The position numbers and the translations under genes were made by a program. Shown here in pieces: positions 40,901-51,832 of a stretch of DNA of 64,000 nt. This DNA comes from Blepharisma stoltei. Taxonomy: Eukaryota; Ciliophora; Heterotrichea; Heterotrichida; Blepharismidae. How positions within the stretch are numbered: position 1 is the stretch's first letter; every line of letters starts with the position of its first letter. The notes beneath the pieces were generated by a model. It was not told where the DNA came from and made no database searches. It saw only the letters and a list, made by a program, of their open reading frames with translations. The stretch is taken from contig CAJZBQ010000017.1 of the NCBI GenBank assembly GCA_914767885.1, positions 186,001 through 250,000 of the forward strand. Direction: 5' to 3'.

Positions 40901-43900
40901 ACGTCAATTTCTGCATGGACTTTTAGCCTAAATTCTTGTGGTTTCAGCTTCAGCCCATGTGCAAAAGAATACGCAACATTTTCTGCTTCTAAATTTACGT
41001 CAGACTTTATTTCTTTTTTTTCTTCTTTTTTCTTTGGGATTGACAAATGAAGCATTTGGCCTATATCTTTTAAGTGGGATTTATAGTTAGAATAAAGCTG
41101 AAGCAAAAAAGAAATTTGGGAAGCTGAGGAAGAGCCAATTATTTTTCTGATTTTTAGGTTGACTTCAGGTAAAAATGACTCTAAGCTCATTTCGAAATCT
41201 TTTATTAAGAAATTTTGGTAGACTTCGCCTTCTTCGTCTTCTCTTATAGTGAAAATTTGGCTGCCTTGGATATTGAAGGTGAGCTCGTCGCCAGCGTTTT
41301 TGTTTGTATTGATTTCTCCAAAGTCAATTACACATGATCCTTGGCTGGATTGAGGGTCTAAAAATTCAAGCTGGGGATGGATTACTTCAGCATTATAAGA
41401 ATAAGTCCTTGGCTTTTTGATTTCTTTTGCTTTTTTAATTTTTTTCATATAAGAAAACAGCTCAGAAGACAGAACAAATGATATTAGTCCTTCAATCATG
41501 TCCATAACCATAATTAGCTTGAACGATTTCAGCTTGATTCCTAGTGTTCTTTCTTCCTCTTCTATTAAAAGTTCAAGCTCTAATAAGTCTTTATTTTTAG
41601 TTTCAAAGAAAAAGCAAGAATTTAAACAGTCTTTTATTGTAAGCCTTCCCAATTTGCAGCGGAGAACTTCAGAAGACGTGTAATGGAAATCTGCATATGA
41701 TAAGTGCAATTCTGTGAGCTCTCTGGCTGTATCATTAAGTTTAAGAGACACGTTTTCTAAGGAAACTTTGGCAAGGATGTTAAGACTTGGAGAGATTTTA
41801 GGGAAAGATGGGGCAGATTTCTTTTTCAGTAAGCCTAATACAATTCTGACTGGCTCGTCAAAATAGTTTATATATAGATGTGAAAGATTTGCTGTGAGAA
41901 AAGTGCTTATTTTTGACAAGGCATAATCTGGATGTGTTTCTAATATTTTTGTCAGCTCTACCACAATTAAATCTGATCTCTCTTGATTTGAGCTAACCAG
42001 AAGTCTTGACTCTATCCAGTCCTGTACAGTAATCCCTCCAAGTCTTACACAAAACCTCCTTCTTGACTCTTCTATGCTTGCTCCAGCTAGCAAATCTTTT
42101 GCTGTAAACGTTAGCAAGCTTTTTTCTTCTTCCTCTATCTCTTTATCTTCTAATAAAATAAAATTCATTCTTTTCACGCCAAATTCAACATTAAAGTGCT
42201 CTTTATTATATGGGAATTTTACATTTTCAGCCACTATTCCTTAATATGCTATATATTATTTTTTTAATAAAAATTGTCAAAAATTACCTAAATTTGGTAT
42301 AAATCCTCATATGGGTCTTCTGCGTCAAAAAATTCTTCGTCGTCTTCTTCGTCATCTAAAATTGGCTCAGGAAGCTTATAATTAATATCGTCCATAAATG
42401 ACCCGCTTACAGAAGAGATTGTGTCAGCATCTTTGTACTGTTGTAGCAGCATATATTGAATTCTTGATATTTTGGCTGTTAATTCAGAAATTTCGCCCTG
42501 GATTTTGATAGTGGTTAAATGAGGGTCTTTGGGGATGATTGACTTAGAAACGTGCATGATGAAATCGAATTTGTCAACTAAAGTCCAGGTACCTCGGCCT
42601 TCTGGAGGGAGAAGCATTACGCTGATATCAGAAACAGTCACATCAAAATGGTCATAATAAGCGTTTTCGTCAACATCTGAGTTTTTGCGGTTCATAAGTT
42701 GGTCATAAGACAGTTCACGTGGCTTTGATATTACATTAAAATTCCCCAAATTTAAAATCACTTGTGAACTTTCCTCATTCAGTGGATTTTGTGGAATAAT
42801 GATAACAGGCGCAGAAACTCTTATATCAGTCTCCAGCTTCAGATGGTTTTTTATGATATACTCAATCCTCGCTTGTGTTTTAAGCTTCCAATTAGCAAGC
42901 TGATTCATAGTCTGCATTTCTATAGCTTCAAATAATGCAAGTGCTTCAGGAATTTTTAAAAATCCATTGATCCTTTCTACACATTGTTTATTGTAAATCA
43001 CTTCTAATGGCTGGATATTTACTTTCAAGCTCATAGTTTCACTTGTGTCAGCGTTTAGCATTAATTGGAAAAGAGGGACAACTTTTAGCTCATGCTTGGC
43101 GAACTGAGGGAAACCATCATTTTCTTCAGGGAAAATTTCTTCTTCAACTTCGAATCCTGGCTCATGGAAAAAAAAGGACTCGTCAACATTTTTGGGGTTG
43201 AATAATTTTCTATGCTGAATTTAAGTAATTATTAAAAGCTATAAGGCATTTATAAGCCGATTTATAATGAAAATTAGGACATAGGAGGTCTTATAAGATA
43301 GAGATATAGATATTTTATTGTATAAATTTTCCTATAGGTGTAAATGGATCAACGATTCTTAATGAGCTTAATGCAAGAAAAGTCTCTGTCAGAGTTTTGG
43401 TTTTTTGTCTATGTATAATTCCTTCGTCCAGTGTAATTTTCAAAAATGAAGCTTGAAGTCCGTTGACTTGTCGAGCTGCTAGAGATATTGAGCATCTTCT
43501 CAACTCAAAATTCACAAAATATTTAACAAAATCTGAAGGTGCTGCAGCGTCTTGGCTCATCATTTCTGAATACTCTACCAAAGTGTTTAAAAAGGCTTCT
43601 TCATCAGCTGATGTAGAAGTAACAAACCAGCCTTTTCCCCATTCAATCCATCCTTTTTTCTTTTTAGAATCTTTAAGCGAACTTAGTTCTCTTTCAGCCA
43701 TGTATCTGAAAAGCAAAATTTCTTCGACATTGTGGTGATCTTCAATTTCCAGCATCATTATGTCTAGCTCTTTTTTGTTTTTTGAGTTCAGTTGAGGGGT
43801 TTTTGTGAAATTTGGAAACACTCTACCTGTTTCTGATTCATATTCTCTTACAAGTGTGAGTTGATATATGCCAATTTATTGTGACTAAATCTTTGAGTTT

Positions 43901-45726
43901 TTAGTCGTTAATTTCTAGTACCTTAACACCCTAACACCCTGGGAATATTTTTAGTCAATGCTTATAAGTATATATTGATGTATTTCTGTTTATTTTCTTT
44001 TCTGAATTTAAAATAATCCCAAGTACAGGGAACAATTTTTTTCTTAACTTTTTCCGAGACCATGTTTAAAGCATAAATCCATCAATCTCTCGGCTTTGAT
44101 TTTGGTCTTACGAGTGGACGGTTTACAATGTGATGACCAAGAACTTTATGTAGTGATATAAATGAGCCCAACATCAACAAATCTTGATATTGGTTAGCCT
44201 CTAATGCACAAGCTATTTCCTCTACTATTATAGAAACACTCAGCTTAGGGATATCTGACTCTGCAGGTGGCTTTAAACTTCTTCTGATTCTTATCTCTGC
44301 GTTTACAGGTTTTAATAAGTAATATTCCGATATCTGAGGAACATAATCTCTATGAGCTATAAAAGGAAACATAATCCCCGCAAACTTCTCATTGGAAAGC
44401 GTTTTTAATCAGTCAGCTTTTAAGCTAAACAACTCAGAGGATTTCGATATATGGTAAAATGCGAACTGTCCCAGCTCTAATACCATAAAGGATTTTTGTG
44501 CTTGCTTTTTCAGCTCTAGGGTAATAAAATTTTTCACCCAATTAGAATCACTAGGAGAATAAACTAGTTTGTCAAGTGTAAGGCCTATAACAAAAGGCCT
44601 GAATGGATTAGATATAGTATCTTCATATCTCAAATGAACATTTTTCAATGATATGCAAATGTTATCGGACACTGTTGCTTCGAGTTTTTGAAGATAGGTT
44701 TTGTTGGGGTTTTGAAATTTCTTTTTTTGGACTAAGTCTTCTAGTCTTGATCTTTTAGCTCTTCTTCGTTTATCTTGAAAGAAAGTAGGGTCTGGTGGAT
44801 TTTGAGGCTTGCATACAACATATAAATCTTCAAGGGTAAGACGAATAGGCTCACGCCATAAAGCTCGTCAATTAAAGCTTAGCTGAAGGGACCCTATCAC
44901 TCCTCTGACGACAATTATATCAATGCCAATCAAACGACTTAGAAATCTTAGGCCATTTGGTTTGATATTTAGTCTAGTTTGAGTGACATGTCCACTCCAG
45001 TTATCGACTTGAAGTTCACTATCATCGAAATCTTCTATAGCCTGCTTGACTGAATTGACATTAATTAATAACTCCCCCCCCATCCTTGATCGAACGATTG
45101 ACTGTAAAAATTCCTAAAAATTGGCGAAATTAACCCCCATCCTTGATCGAACGATTTTCATATCATGGCAATTTTTATATATATAAAAAATATATTAGTT
45201 ATCAAAAGCTTGGGAAGATGTACATAATGAAGTTGTTTTCAGAGACTTTGAGACGACAGAAAGCTTCGGAATCAACCATCTGAAGTGATTTAATCATCAA
45301 CCAAGGCTTAAAAACTCAATAATCTAATAAAATACAGATTTCTTTAAAATTTTTAAAAAAAATTACAAATTAAAATTTATACAGTTTAAAGGGGTAACTA
45401 ATAAATCAAAATATTAAAATTTGGTATTTTTATGAAATTATTTCAATTTTTTGCTGTAAAAATAATTATTAAATACTCTTAACCCTCTTATATAAAAGTA
45501 AATAAAAAAATATATATATATATATATTTTTTATTTTATATATAAAATTTTTTTTCCCAAAAAATTTTTTTTTAACCCCCATCCTTGATCAAACGATGGC
45601 AAGTCGTTCAATCAAGGATGGGGGGGAGTAAGAAATATAGGCTTAGCATTCAGAATTTAATTTAAAATAGTATACGAATTCTCCAAGGATTTTTAGAATG
45701 ATAGCTTTGAATTTACGTTCAAACAT
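34972..45726 (-). CDS. VPS13: VPS13-family bridge-like lipid transfer protein, 10 IESs
   Basis: About 2,980 residues after removal of ten IESs totalling about 1.8 kb. VPS13 proteins form a long hydrophobic groove that moves lipids between membranes at contact sites. The N-terminus is a chorein domain restored by the first excision: MFERKFKAIILKILGEFVED followed by FDDSELQVDNWSGHV, LEDLYVVCKP and LKNVHLRYED. The middle (to about residue 1,700) is the repeating-beta-groove rod. The 37.7-39.2 kb exon matches the VAB/SHR-binding region; then FTPRFVLINKMPQVLLLTQF, YRIENLS and YIRIDGFIIEYLLNYASEIS. The C-terminus has ILSSADVLGNPSEFVRNI and a PH-like end. The acidic stretch DDEEDDEEFFDAEDP lies near the rod start. 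UGA is W at many places (e.g. SLKADWLKTL). Start chosen by the chorein match. Confidence 0.94.
35797..35858. other. IES, 62 bp, in VPS13
   Basis: TA at 35797 and 35859. Removal gives THRHLVKNKGIDLLTRH in frame. Confidence 0.8.
36161..36185. other. Minimal IES, 25 bp (19 bp alternative), in VPS13
   Basis: TA at 36161 and 36186 (TAGG / TAGA on the coding strand). Removal gives PRIADRYIRIDGFII in frame. A 19-bp alternative gives PRIADRNLYIRIDGF. No GT-AG intron of 15-16 nt explains it. Confidence 0.6.
36949..37019. other. IES, 71 bp, in VPS13
   Basis: TA at 36949 and 37020. Removal gives STLHVIFQDTSHSPPYRIEN in frame. Confidence 0.85.
37322..37392. other. IES, 71 bp, in VPS13
   Basis: TA at 37322 and 37393. 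Removal gives TKIMLFTPRFVLINKM in frame, a well-conserved VPS13 block. Confidence 0.88.
37458..37695. other. IES, 238 bp, family I (copy 2), in VPS13
   Basis: TA at 37458 and 37696. Removal gives AVEKSKYEVAMSLQIAEEPF in frame. Similar along its length to the IES 19326-19551 of the PPC-repeat gene. Confidence 0.88.
39209..39632. mobile_element. IES, about 424 bp, with complete family A element, in VPS13
   Basis: The element runs from TA 39209 (TAACTCCCCCCCC, CTCCGTGAGCGAACAAAACC) to TA 39601 (hairpin, GGGGAGTAA), 392 bp. Removing just this leaves a stop and a frame shift. Extending the right cut to TA 39633 gives CWIDNRLISLCLKNGR in frame, with TAA at both junctions. The pair 39204/39631 (427 bp) also fits. 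Confidence 0.8.
42235..42299. other. IES, 65 bp, in VPS13
   Basis: TA at 42235 and 42300. Removal gives AEDPYEDLVAENVKFPYNK in frame. Confidence 0.85.
43211..43322. other. IES, 112 bp, in VPS13
   Basis: TA at 43211 and 43323. Removal gives FTPIGKFRKLFNPKNVDES in frame. Confidence 0.8.
43865..43968. other. IES, 104 bp, in VPS13
   Basis: TA at 43865 and 43969. Removal gives KQKYINIYQLTLVREYESE in frame. Confidence 0.82.
45036..45672. mobile_element. IES, 637 bp, with family B element, in the VPS13 chorein domain
   Basis: TA at 45036 and 45673. Removal gives KILGEFVEDFDDSELQVDNW, exactly the spacing of chorein domains. The family B element occupies about 45069-45628: TAACTCCCCCCCCATCCTTG at the left, a direct second copy CCCCCATCCTTGATCGAACG at 45132, and the snap-back CCCCATCCTTGATCAAACG / CGTTCAATCAAGGATGGGGG with GGGGAGTA at the right. 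Confidence 0.88.
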
Positions 45727-46369
45727 TATTAGACCATATTAGATCCTAATTCGTCATTAATAGGCGAAAGGAGGGCTATGCAACAGCAATAAGAAAATTA
45801 CATGTAAAAGTCAGAAAATTAGGGTTGAGGGAGTTTCTATGGAATTATTTTTAATATTAAATTTTACGGTATTTGATATATATATGGATTTTGAATTTAT
45901 GGGAAATTCACGAATTATGGTTCTGATGATATCTATATTTATGGAAGTTTCAGTATGCATTGAGAAAAAATTAGTTTTCAAGTTTATAAGTGTAAGACGA
46001 AGGTAAATTTGCTTATATACGCTTAATTTTACTATAAGTATAAATTTATAGTTTTTTGAGTTTGTAAAAGAAACCAAGCGGAATCTGAAGTTTTAGGCGA
46101 AATTTTGAAATATTAGACTGTTTTTGATGAGGAGAGCAGTTCTCAACAGAACAAATAACATTTATTGTTCCATATTGTTAATATAAAGGTAATGTATAAA
46201 TGGATTTTTGCCTTTAGGGAAACTTAAATCTAAAGTTTAAAATTTTAATTGATCAGTTTTCCTTGTCAAATTGTTATGTATGAATTTTTCTAGCCTTATA
46301 ATAGGCCATAAATACTAATTAGTTTTTTATTTATTTTATACAAAAATTGGGCGAATAATAAATCTAATA
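45727..46369. other. Divergent intergenic region, VPS13 / saposin-like gene
   Basis: 643 bp upstream of both genes, A+T-rich. A run of open codons on the plus strand at about 45880-46003 (MDFEFMGNSRIM...VRRR) looks weakly protein-like but has no match. No repeat is seen. Confidence 0.4.
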
Positions 46370-47077
46370 ATGAAAATCGCTTTATTCCTTAGTATTCTTA
46401 GCTTTGGATTAGCAGTATCTCCCATAACTCGAGACTCTTCTGCCGTCAAAGCTACCACTCTCTGCTCATCTTGTGTATCCTTCGCGGAAGATTCTTTATC
46501 CATTCTCTACAACAAAATCGTAAACAACTACATTATTGCTGACTGCAGAGGCCTATGTGATGAGCTTTCCTCTGAAATAGAAAAAATCTTCTGTAAAAGC
46601 CTCTGCGAATACGTCGGAATCAAAGCATTTACAGATGCAATTTTATCAGCAGATCTAGATCCAATTTATTTTTGTGAAGTAGTTGGACAATGCCCAGTAG
46701 TCGATGGAGGAAATATTACAGTTACCAGTGCAACAGTAACCCCTGCTTCTGCTTTGCTTGGGGCTGAGTTCTCAATTAATATAAATTTCCAGGTTATAAG
46801 CAGAACAGGCACTGGAAATATTAAAGTCACAGTCCAGCCTCCAGCACCTTATGATGCTATTACCATGGACACTTTAAATACAGGTTTTGCAGTTGGGCCA
46901 GTTACACAGACTTTTTATGTGAAATCTAGTGGGCCAATTGACGATTTGGGTGACAGATTTGTGGCAGGGAATTACGCTGTTGCAATAGAGATTTGTTCAG
47001 GCACTTGTGGGTCGAAGCACGCACATGCTTTCTTATTGGGAAGTGCAAACACAAGCTTTACCATAACTAATAGTTAA
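46370..47077 (+). CDS. Secreted saposin-B-domain protein
   Basis: 235 residues, uninterrupted. Signal peptide MKIALFLSILSFGLAVS. Residues about 30-112 are a saposin B-type domain, with Cys spaced as CSSC, C-x-x-x-C, C-x-x-x-C and C-x-x-x-x-x-C between helices (TLCSSCVSFAEDSLSIL, DCRGLCDEL, IFCKSLCEYV). Such domains bind or disturb lipids. The C-terminal half (ITVTSATVTPASALLGAEF...) is a beta-rich domain with YAVAIEICSGTC, recalling ML/NPC2-like lipid-binding folds, but unproven. It is likely a lysosomal or secreted lipid-handling protein. Its TAA directly abuts the stop of the next gene on the other strand. Confidence 0.8.
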   Translation: MKIALFLSILSFGLAVSPITRDSSAVKATTLCSSCVSFAEDSLSILYNKIVNNYIIADCRGLCDELSSEIEKIFCKSLCEYVGIKAFTDAILSADLDPIYFCEVVGQCPVVDGGNITVTSATVTPASALLGAEFSININFQVISRTGTGNIKVTVQPPAPYDAITMDTLNTGFAVGPVTQTFYVKSSGPIDDLGDRFVAGNYAVAIEICSGTCGSKHAHAFLLGSANTSFTITNS

Positions 47078-47623
47078 TTATTTATCTTTTTTATTGAGGG
47101 TAGATTCACATAATCTATGAAGCTCAGGCTTATATCCAAAGAAAAACATGACTTCAATCACAACAAACAAAGGAGCTGCCAAAGTAAGTAAAATGTTGTC
47201 TACCAGCGCTGGTCTTTTATTCTCTAATGCGTGCCCTGCAAACTGAAGTCCCCAACAAATGAGTTGGACAAGTCCAACAAATTTTAGGTGGCTTGGACCG
47301 TAATAAATGAATGTATAATTACCCACAAAATATAGAGCCGAATAAAGGACAGCTGCGACTAATCCTGAAGGAAAATCGAGCTTGATGTAAAGTAACAGAA
47401 TTATTGCCAAAGGAATTATACCGAGGTGAATTTCAGTAAGCGGGTTGGTCCCAATACGCCACGAAAAATGAGCGAATAAGCTGATTAATGTATATAGAAT
47501 CTGAGGGACACAGATAACGTGAATTATCTTATTTCTAAGTAAAATTTACATTGCAGTGGTATGATACTTTCCGTAGTCTGCGTATAAGTCTTCAATTGTA
47601 CGTGAGAAGTCTAGGATGCCCAT
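47078..47623 (-). CDS. Mpo1/YGL010w (DUF962)-like membrane protein, 1 intron
   Basis: 176 residues after removal of a 15-nt intron. Starts MGILDFSRTIEDLYADYGKY, then HTTAINKIIHVICVPQILYT, the DUF962 signature with two His. Four hydrophobic segments follow (LISLFAHFSW, IIPLAIILLLYIKL, VAAVLYSALYFVGNYTFIYY, ILLTLAAPLFVVIEVMFFFG), with WGLQFAGHALENKRPAL carrying the second conserved His. Yeast Mpo1 is an ER Fe(II)-dependent dioxygenase in phytosphingosine alpha-oxidation; a similar role is inferred. Ends STLNKKDK. Confidence 0.87.
47535..47549 (-). other. 15-nt intron in Mpo1-like gene
   Basis: On the minus strand the sequence is GTAAATTTTACTTAG, holding an in-frame TAA. Splicing gives YHTTAINKIIHVICV. 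Confidence 0.9.
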
Positions 47624-47734
47624 ATTTTCGCCAAATTATAAGATAATAAAATACCTATTTTTGGTGTGATATCATCAAAACGATTTAAAATAAAAATGGT
47701 TAAAGGGAAATAAATTTTATGAAAATAATTTAGG

Positions 47735-50700
47735 CTAATAATAAAGTTGTGTAGATCCTTCTAATTTGTAGAGTTCAGATAAAGGAATTGAATAAGCTTT
47801 TTTTGGCGATTCGTCAACTTGGATTTCTGTTATTTGGGAATTTTCGCTTATGATGACTTGTTTTAGCTGGAAATTATTTATTGGCTGGGAATTTTGATAG
47901 GCTAATACAGGGATATAAAGATTTTTTAAAGGGAAAGAGTCATTTTCTACATCAATACATGAGCAGCAATAAATTGTATTTTTTGGGATATAAATAATAT
48001 GTGTTACTCTTGACTTTATATGTAATTTTTCTTCCAAATTTTCATCGTAATTCTTATCTATATTAACTGTTTCAGTATGAAGCAGCTCATCACACACATT
48101 TCATATGGATTTATTACCATTATTTGCATATTCATGTATTTCTGCTAAATCTGACCTAATTTCTTGGTCTTCATAATGTGAAGCCAATTTTTCTAAATTT
48201 TCTAAAATAATTGAAATTAATCCAGGTTTACTATTCACGTTAAATTCTATTTCTATGGCTGTTGGAGCTTTTTCACGCTGAATTTCATCATTTTTTGTCT
48301 CAGAATTTCCATTTAAAATCAAGTTAATTTGCTCACATAAGGCTGGGTATGGATCAATTATAGGGAAACTCAATGTGGATTTTTCGATTTCCTGCTCAAG
48401 GTTGGTAACAATCGATTTATGTGGAAATTCATTATTATCGAAGCCTGATAGAACTTTTATGATGCTTTCTGTAAGATTTGGGTCGATTTCTCAACTTGAC
48501 TCGTCTGTAAATGGGATTCTCATTATATAGGAAAATCCAGTTGATAAATAATCTTCAAATTTAACATTTTGATACATTTGATACATCATCAATACAATTG
48601 AAAGCCTATGAAAGAGTTTTCCATTTATAATATCATGCTGTTTTCTATCTCTAACTCTTAATAAGCATTGAATTAGCATTGATAACGATATTTCATAAGT
48701 ATTTTTCTTTTTATTTCGTAATTGAATTATAAGTGGCTCACGGCATTCTGGGACTAGTGCAATTAATTTTAAATTGGAGTAAGCTTCAACAGCTTTAATT
48801 TCTTGCAAAGTACACATTATTGATTTAGGTGGGTGATTTTTGTCTAAAAAAATTATTTGTTTTTCATGAGAATTTGACATTGTTGCATTTTTAAGCTGGT
48901 CAAAAAAAGTGGTCCTAGAGCTATTATGAGTTTTTCGAAACGCTTTTTCTCTGTCATAATTCCTACGTTTTTTCATGTATTCTGACATGCAGCGATTTCT
49001 AATATCATCTGAACAAATTGTCTTGAGAACTATCCCATTTTCATCTGAATACCTTTGTAAAGCAGCCAGAAAAGATGCTTTTCCCATACAAGGAATTCCC
49101 ATAGGAACAATTATATAAGCCATTTTACCTGAACATATGGGTTTTTCAGGGCATTCTTTCTGCTCTTCTTCTACTTTTTGCATATCATTTTCAATAGGAG
49201 CTGGCAGTTCTTCAATTCTCTCTTGAATTATTTCTAAAAGTTCTTTTATAGGCTTATTTTCTGCATCTATTACATAGGCAGGATATTGATTTTGTAAAAA
49301 TTCTTTATCAGTAGTCCACTCTGATAACAATTTTGATAGCCTAGGACCAATATCTTTTCTTTTTAAAAATGGAAGCACGCATGAAGGAACAGTTGAAGGG
49401 TTTGCATTTGCATATGCTTTAAGCTCCTCTTCACATCTTATAATGCCTTCACTTGTGGCCCCATAAAACACAATTAAAGCATTTTGCTTGAAATTTTTAC
49501 TGATTTTGACTCTGTGAGACAAAAAGCATAATTTGAAGCCTTTTTCGACTTTTGAAGTTTCGTTTCATTGGTAAACTACTTCATTAGGTTTTAAGACATC
49601 TAAAAATAATTCTGCTTCTTTTGGGGTAATAAAGCAAGGTGGAGAATTTATAATAATTGATAAAGGCTTTCTTTCAATGCTTTTTTCATGGCTTAAAAAT
49701 GGCACTGGAGCGACACCATCCACGATTTGTCTTATTTTATCAAGAAAGTCGATATACCCTTTTTTGAACCTTTCAATGTATTTGCTTTCTTTTACATACT
49801 CAAATGCAGTTGCTGCAATTTCAAAGTAATAGTCAAGCGGCCTTGGGAGCTCATAGTCTTTAACTAAATCTTTTACTTCTTTTTTTAGCTTGTTAACTCC
49901 CCCCCCCCTCCGTGAGCGAACAAAACCATTAGAAAAATCGCCATTTTTTGACCAAAAACCCACCCTCCGTGAGTGAACAAAAATTTTTTTAATAGAAAAA
50001 ATTTTAATGGGAAAAAAATTTTGATATATAAGTGATAATTAGTATAATGAAATCTAGAGCTAATTCTGTTTAATTTTAAACAAATTGCGTTTTAAAACAT
50101 AAATTTTGCAAATTAAATTAATATTTGCTTCCCAATTTTTGCAAATTAGGATTTTTTTAAATTTCGAAAAAAATATTTTTTATAAAATTTATATATAAAT
50201 TTTTTTTAAAAAAAAAAATTAACCCCCCTCCGTGAGCGAACAAAATTTTTTTGTTCGCTCACGGAGAGGGGGGGGGGGGGAGTAAGCAATATTAGGGCAT
50301 TAGCTGGATTTTTTTTTGATGATATTGCTTTTGCTTTTTGTCTCAGTTTTCTGAATATTCTGTATTCAAGAGTTTTTATTTTGCAAAGCGAAAGGGTTTC
50401 TTGGCTGTTGACAGCCGAATAAAATTCAGGATTCATATAAAAATCGAAATTTTCTTGAGAAATTGTCTCAGAAGCTGATGTAAGCAAATGATTTTCGGTA
50501 TGGTCATTTTTGACTATAAAATTTCTTATAAGATTAAAAATATAATAAATAATGCCAATCTATTTGTTTTTAAAATAAATAAAATTCTATATCATTTACC
50601 CATTGCATTCTTTATAAATGTTATATATAAATAACACTCCCCTCTTCTTCAGACTCAAGACTTTGTGATGAAATACTTTTATACAAGTTTTCCAGTGCAC

Positions 50701-51783
50701 TATAAAATACAGCCAAAGACGCAAAATTTCCTACATGCTCCATTTTCACACTTTTCAGCCTATATTTCGCAAATAAAGCGCTAGCCCTCAAAGGTGGCAA
50801 ACACGGCCTCGAAGACTCATTATTAATATATGCATAAAACATTATATCAATCTTCTGATATCTCACTAAATGCTGATGATTTAGATCACCTACATATTCT
50901 CCTGCAATCGTAAAGCCAGTTAAATCCTGTTTAAGTTCTTCTAATTCCTGCTCATTTAAATTTAATAAAATTTTGAACCATTCTTCTCCTATTACTTTTA
51001 CAAACTCATATCGATTATTTGAGTAAATTTTGAGGTCCTCAGAAACCCTTGCAGCTAAGCTTACGTTTTTTGAAGCAATAATCCAGGCATTTAAATGAGG
51101 GCTATACGAAAACTGGGCGTTTTCTCCATTTGCTTTATTCAATTTATATAAATCAATAGTAGCGCCTTCTCTTAATAAAGCGAATTCTGCTTCATAAAAG
51201 ATCATTCTTCTGATAGCTTCTTTGTGGGAGGATGATAAAGAGATAGGGAATGACCCTGAAAAGCTGCCGGTCAGCATTAAATTTTTAGTTTGCCGGTGAT
51301 TGAGAAATTCAATAGATAAGTCAAAAAATTTCGAGAGCCCTTTTCTGGCCCATAAAATATTTTCAATAATAATATCCTTTCCATTATCCTTGATTAATTT
51401 TTCAGGATCAATATATCCTGCTATATATTGATTATGGGCCAAATTTTCTGTAAAATATTATTTTTATTTTTCAATATAATAATAGATCTGATATTTAGAA
51501 AGCCAAATTAGCCAATAAAACGATATTTTTTTATTTCTTTCTGAGGCTTAACAAAAATTGAGTTACCTCTTCTAATGTTAGTCCGGATAAGATCATCTTT
51601 TATATATGTTTTGTCTTCATCGCACCCTTTAGACTTGGTAGAAATATCATAAAGGATATAATCATTGTCAAATGGGATCAGAAGCCCAGCGTACTTTAAT
51701 TTCTGTGATGGCAGACCTGAGGTTGCCCATCTGAGAATCGAAATAAGGTCAAGCTTTTCAAGCCACTTTTCCTGCCTTTCCAT
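47735..51783 (-). CDS. RNA/tRNA ligase-like protein: nucleotidyltransferase plus P-loop kinase-like domain, 3 IESs
   Basis: About 1,165 residues after removal of three IESs, the size of plant-type tRNA ligases. The N-terminal half shows nucleotidyltransferase motifs: motif I lysine in YKLNKANGENAQFSYS, AWIIASKNVSLAAR, motif III-like FTIAGEYVGD, and IDIMFYAYIN. The second half has a P-loop VPMGIPCMGKASFLAAL followed by SDDIRNRC and KTHNSSRTTFFDQL, then IIFLDKNHPP, as in kinase domains of tRNA ligases and polynucleotide kinases. A family A element (389 bp) is excised between ANALILL and NKLKKEVKDL. UGA is W at several joints. Likely roles: tRNA exon joining or RNA repair. No clear cyclic phosphodiesterase HxT motifs are seen at the end, so 3'-end healing may be done by another protein. 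Confidence 0.78.
49894..50282. mobile_element. Family A element acting as a clean IES, 389 bp
   Basis: TA at 49894 and 50283, exactly at the element ends (TTAACTCCCCC / GGGGGGAGTAAGC). Removal gives NPANALILLNKLKKEVKDL in frame. Left: CTCCGTGAGCGAACAAAACC and a second direct copy CCCACCCTCCGTGAGTGAAC. Right: hairpin of CTCCGTGAGCGAACAAAA and its complement. This is the best-defined copy. Confidence 0.93.
50527..50623. other. IES, 97 bp, in RNA ligase gene
   Basis: TA at 50527 and 50624. Removal gives EEGSVIYIRNFIVKNDHTE in frame. Confidence 0.8.
51451..51515. other. IES, 65 bp, in RNA ligase gene
   Basis: TA at 51451 and 51516. Removal gives IKKYRFTENLAHNQYIAGY in frame. Confidence 0.8.
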
Positions 51784-51832
51784 ATAAGCCTTATTATTTT
51801 AGAGTCATAAAATTGATTATGCGGATCTATAT
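51784..51832. promoter_or_regulatory. 49-bp divergent spacer, RNA ligase / TAM41
   Basis: Only 49 bp separate the two start codons, which point away from each other. Both promoters and leaders must fit here or overlap the genes. No motif is assigned. Confidence 0.45.

Noticed and set aside
47078-47080. Overlap between the saposin-like and Mpo1-like genes
   Set aside because: The stops abut exactly (47075-47077 and 47078-47080) and do not overlap.
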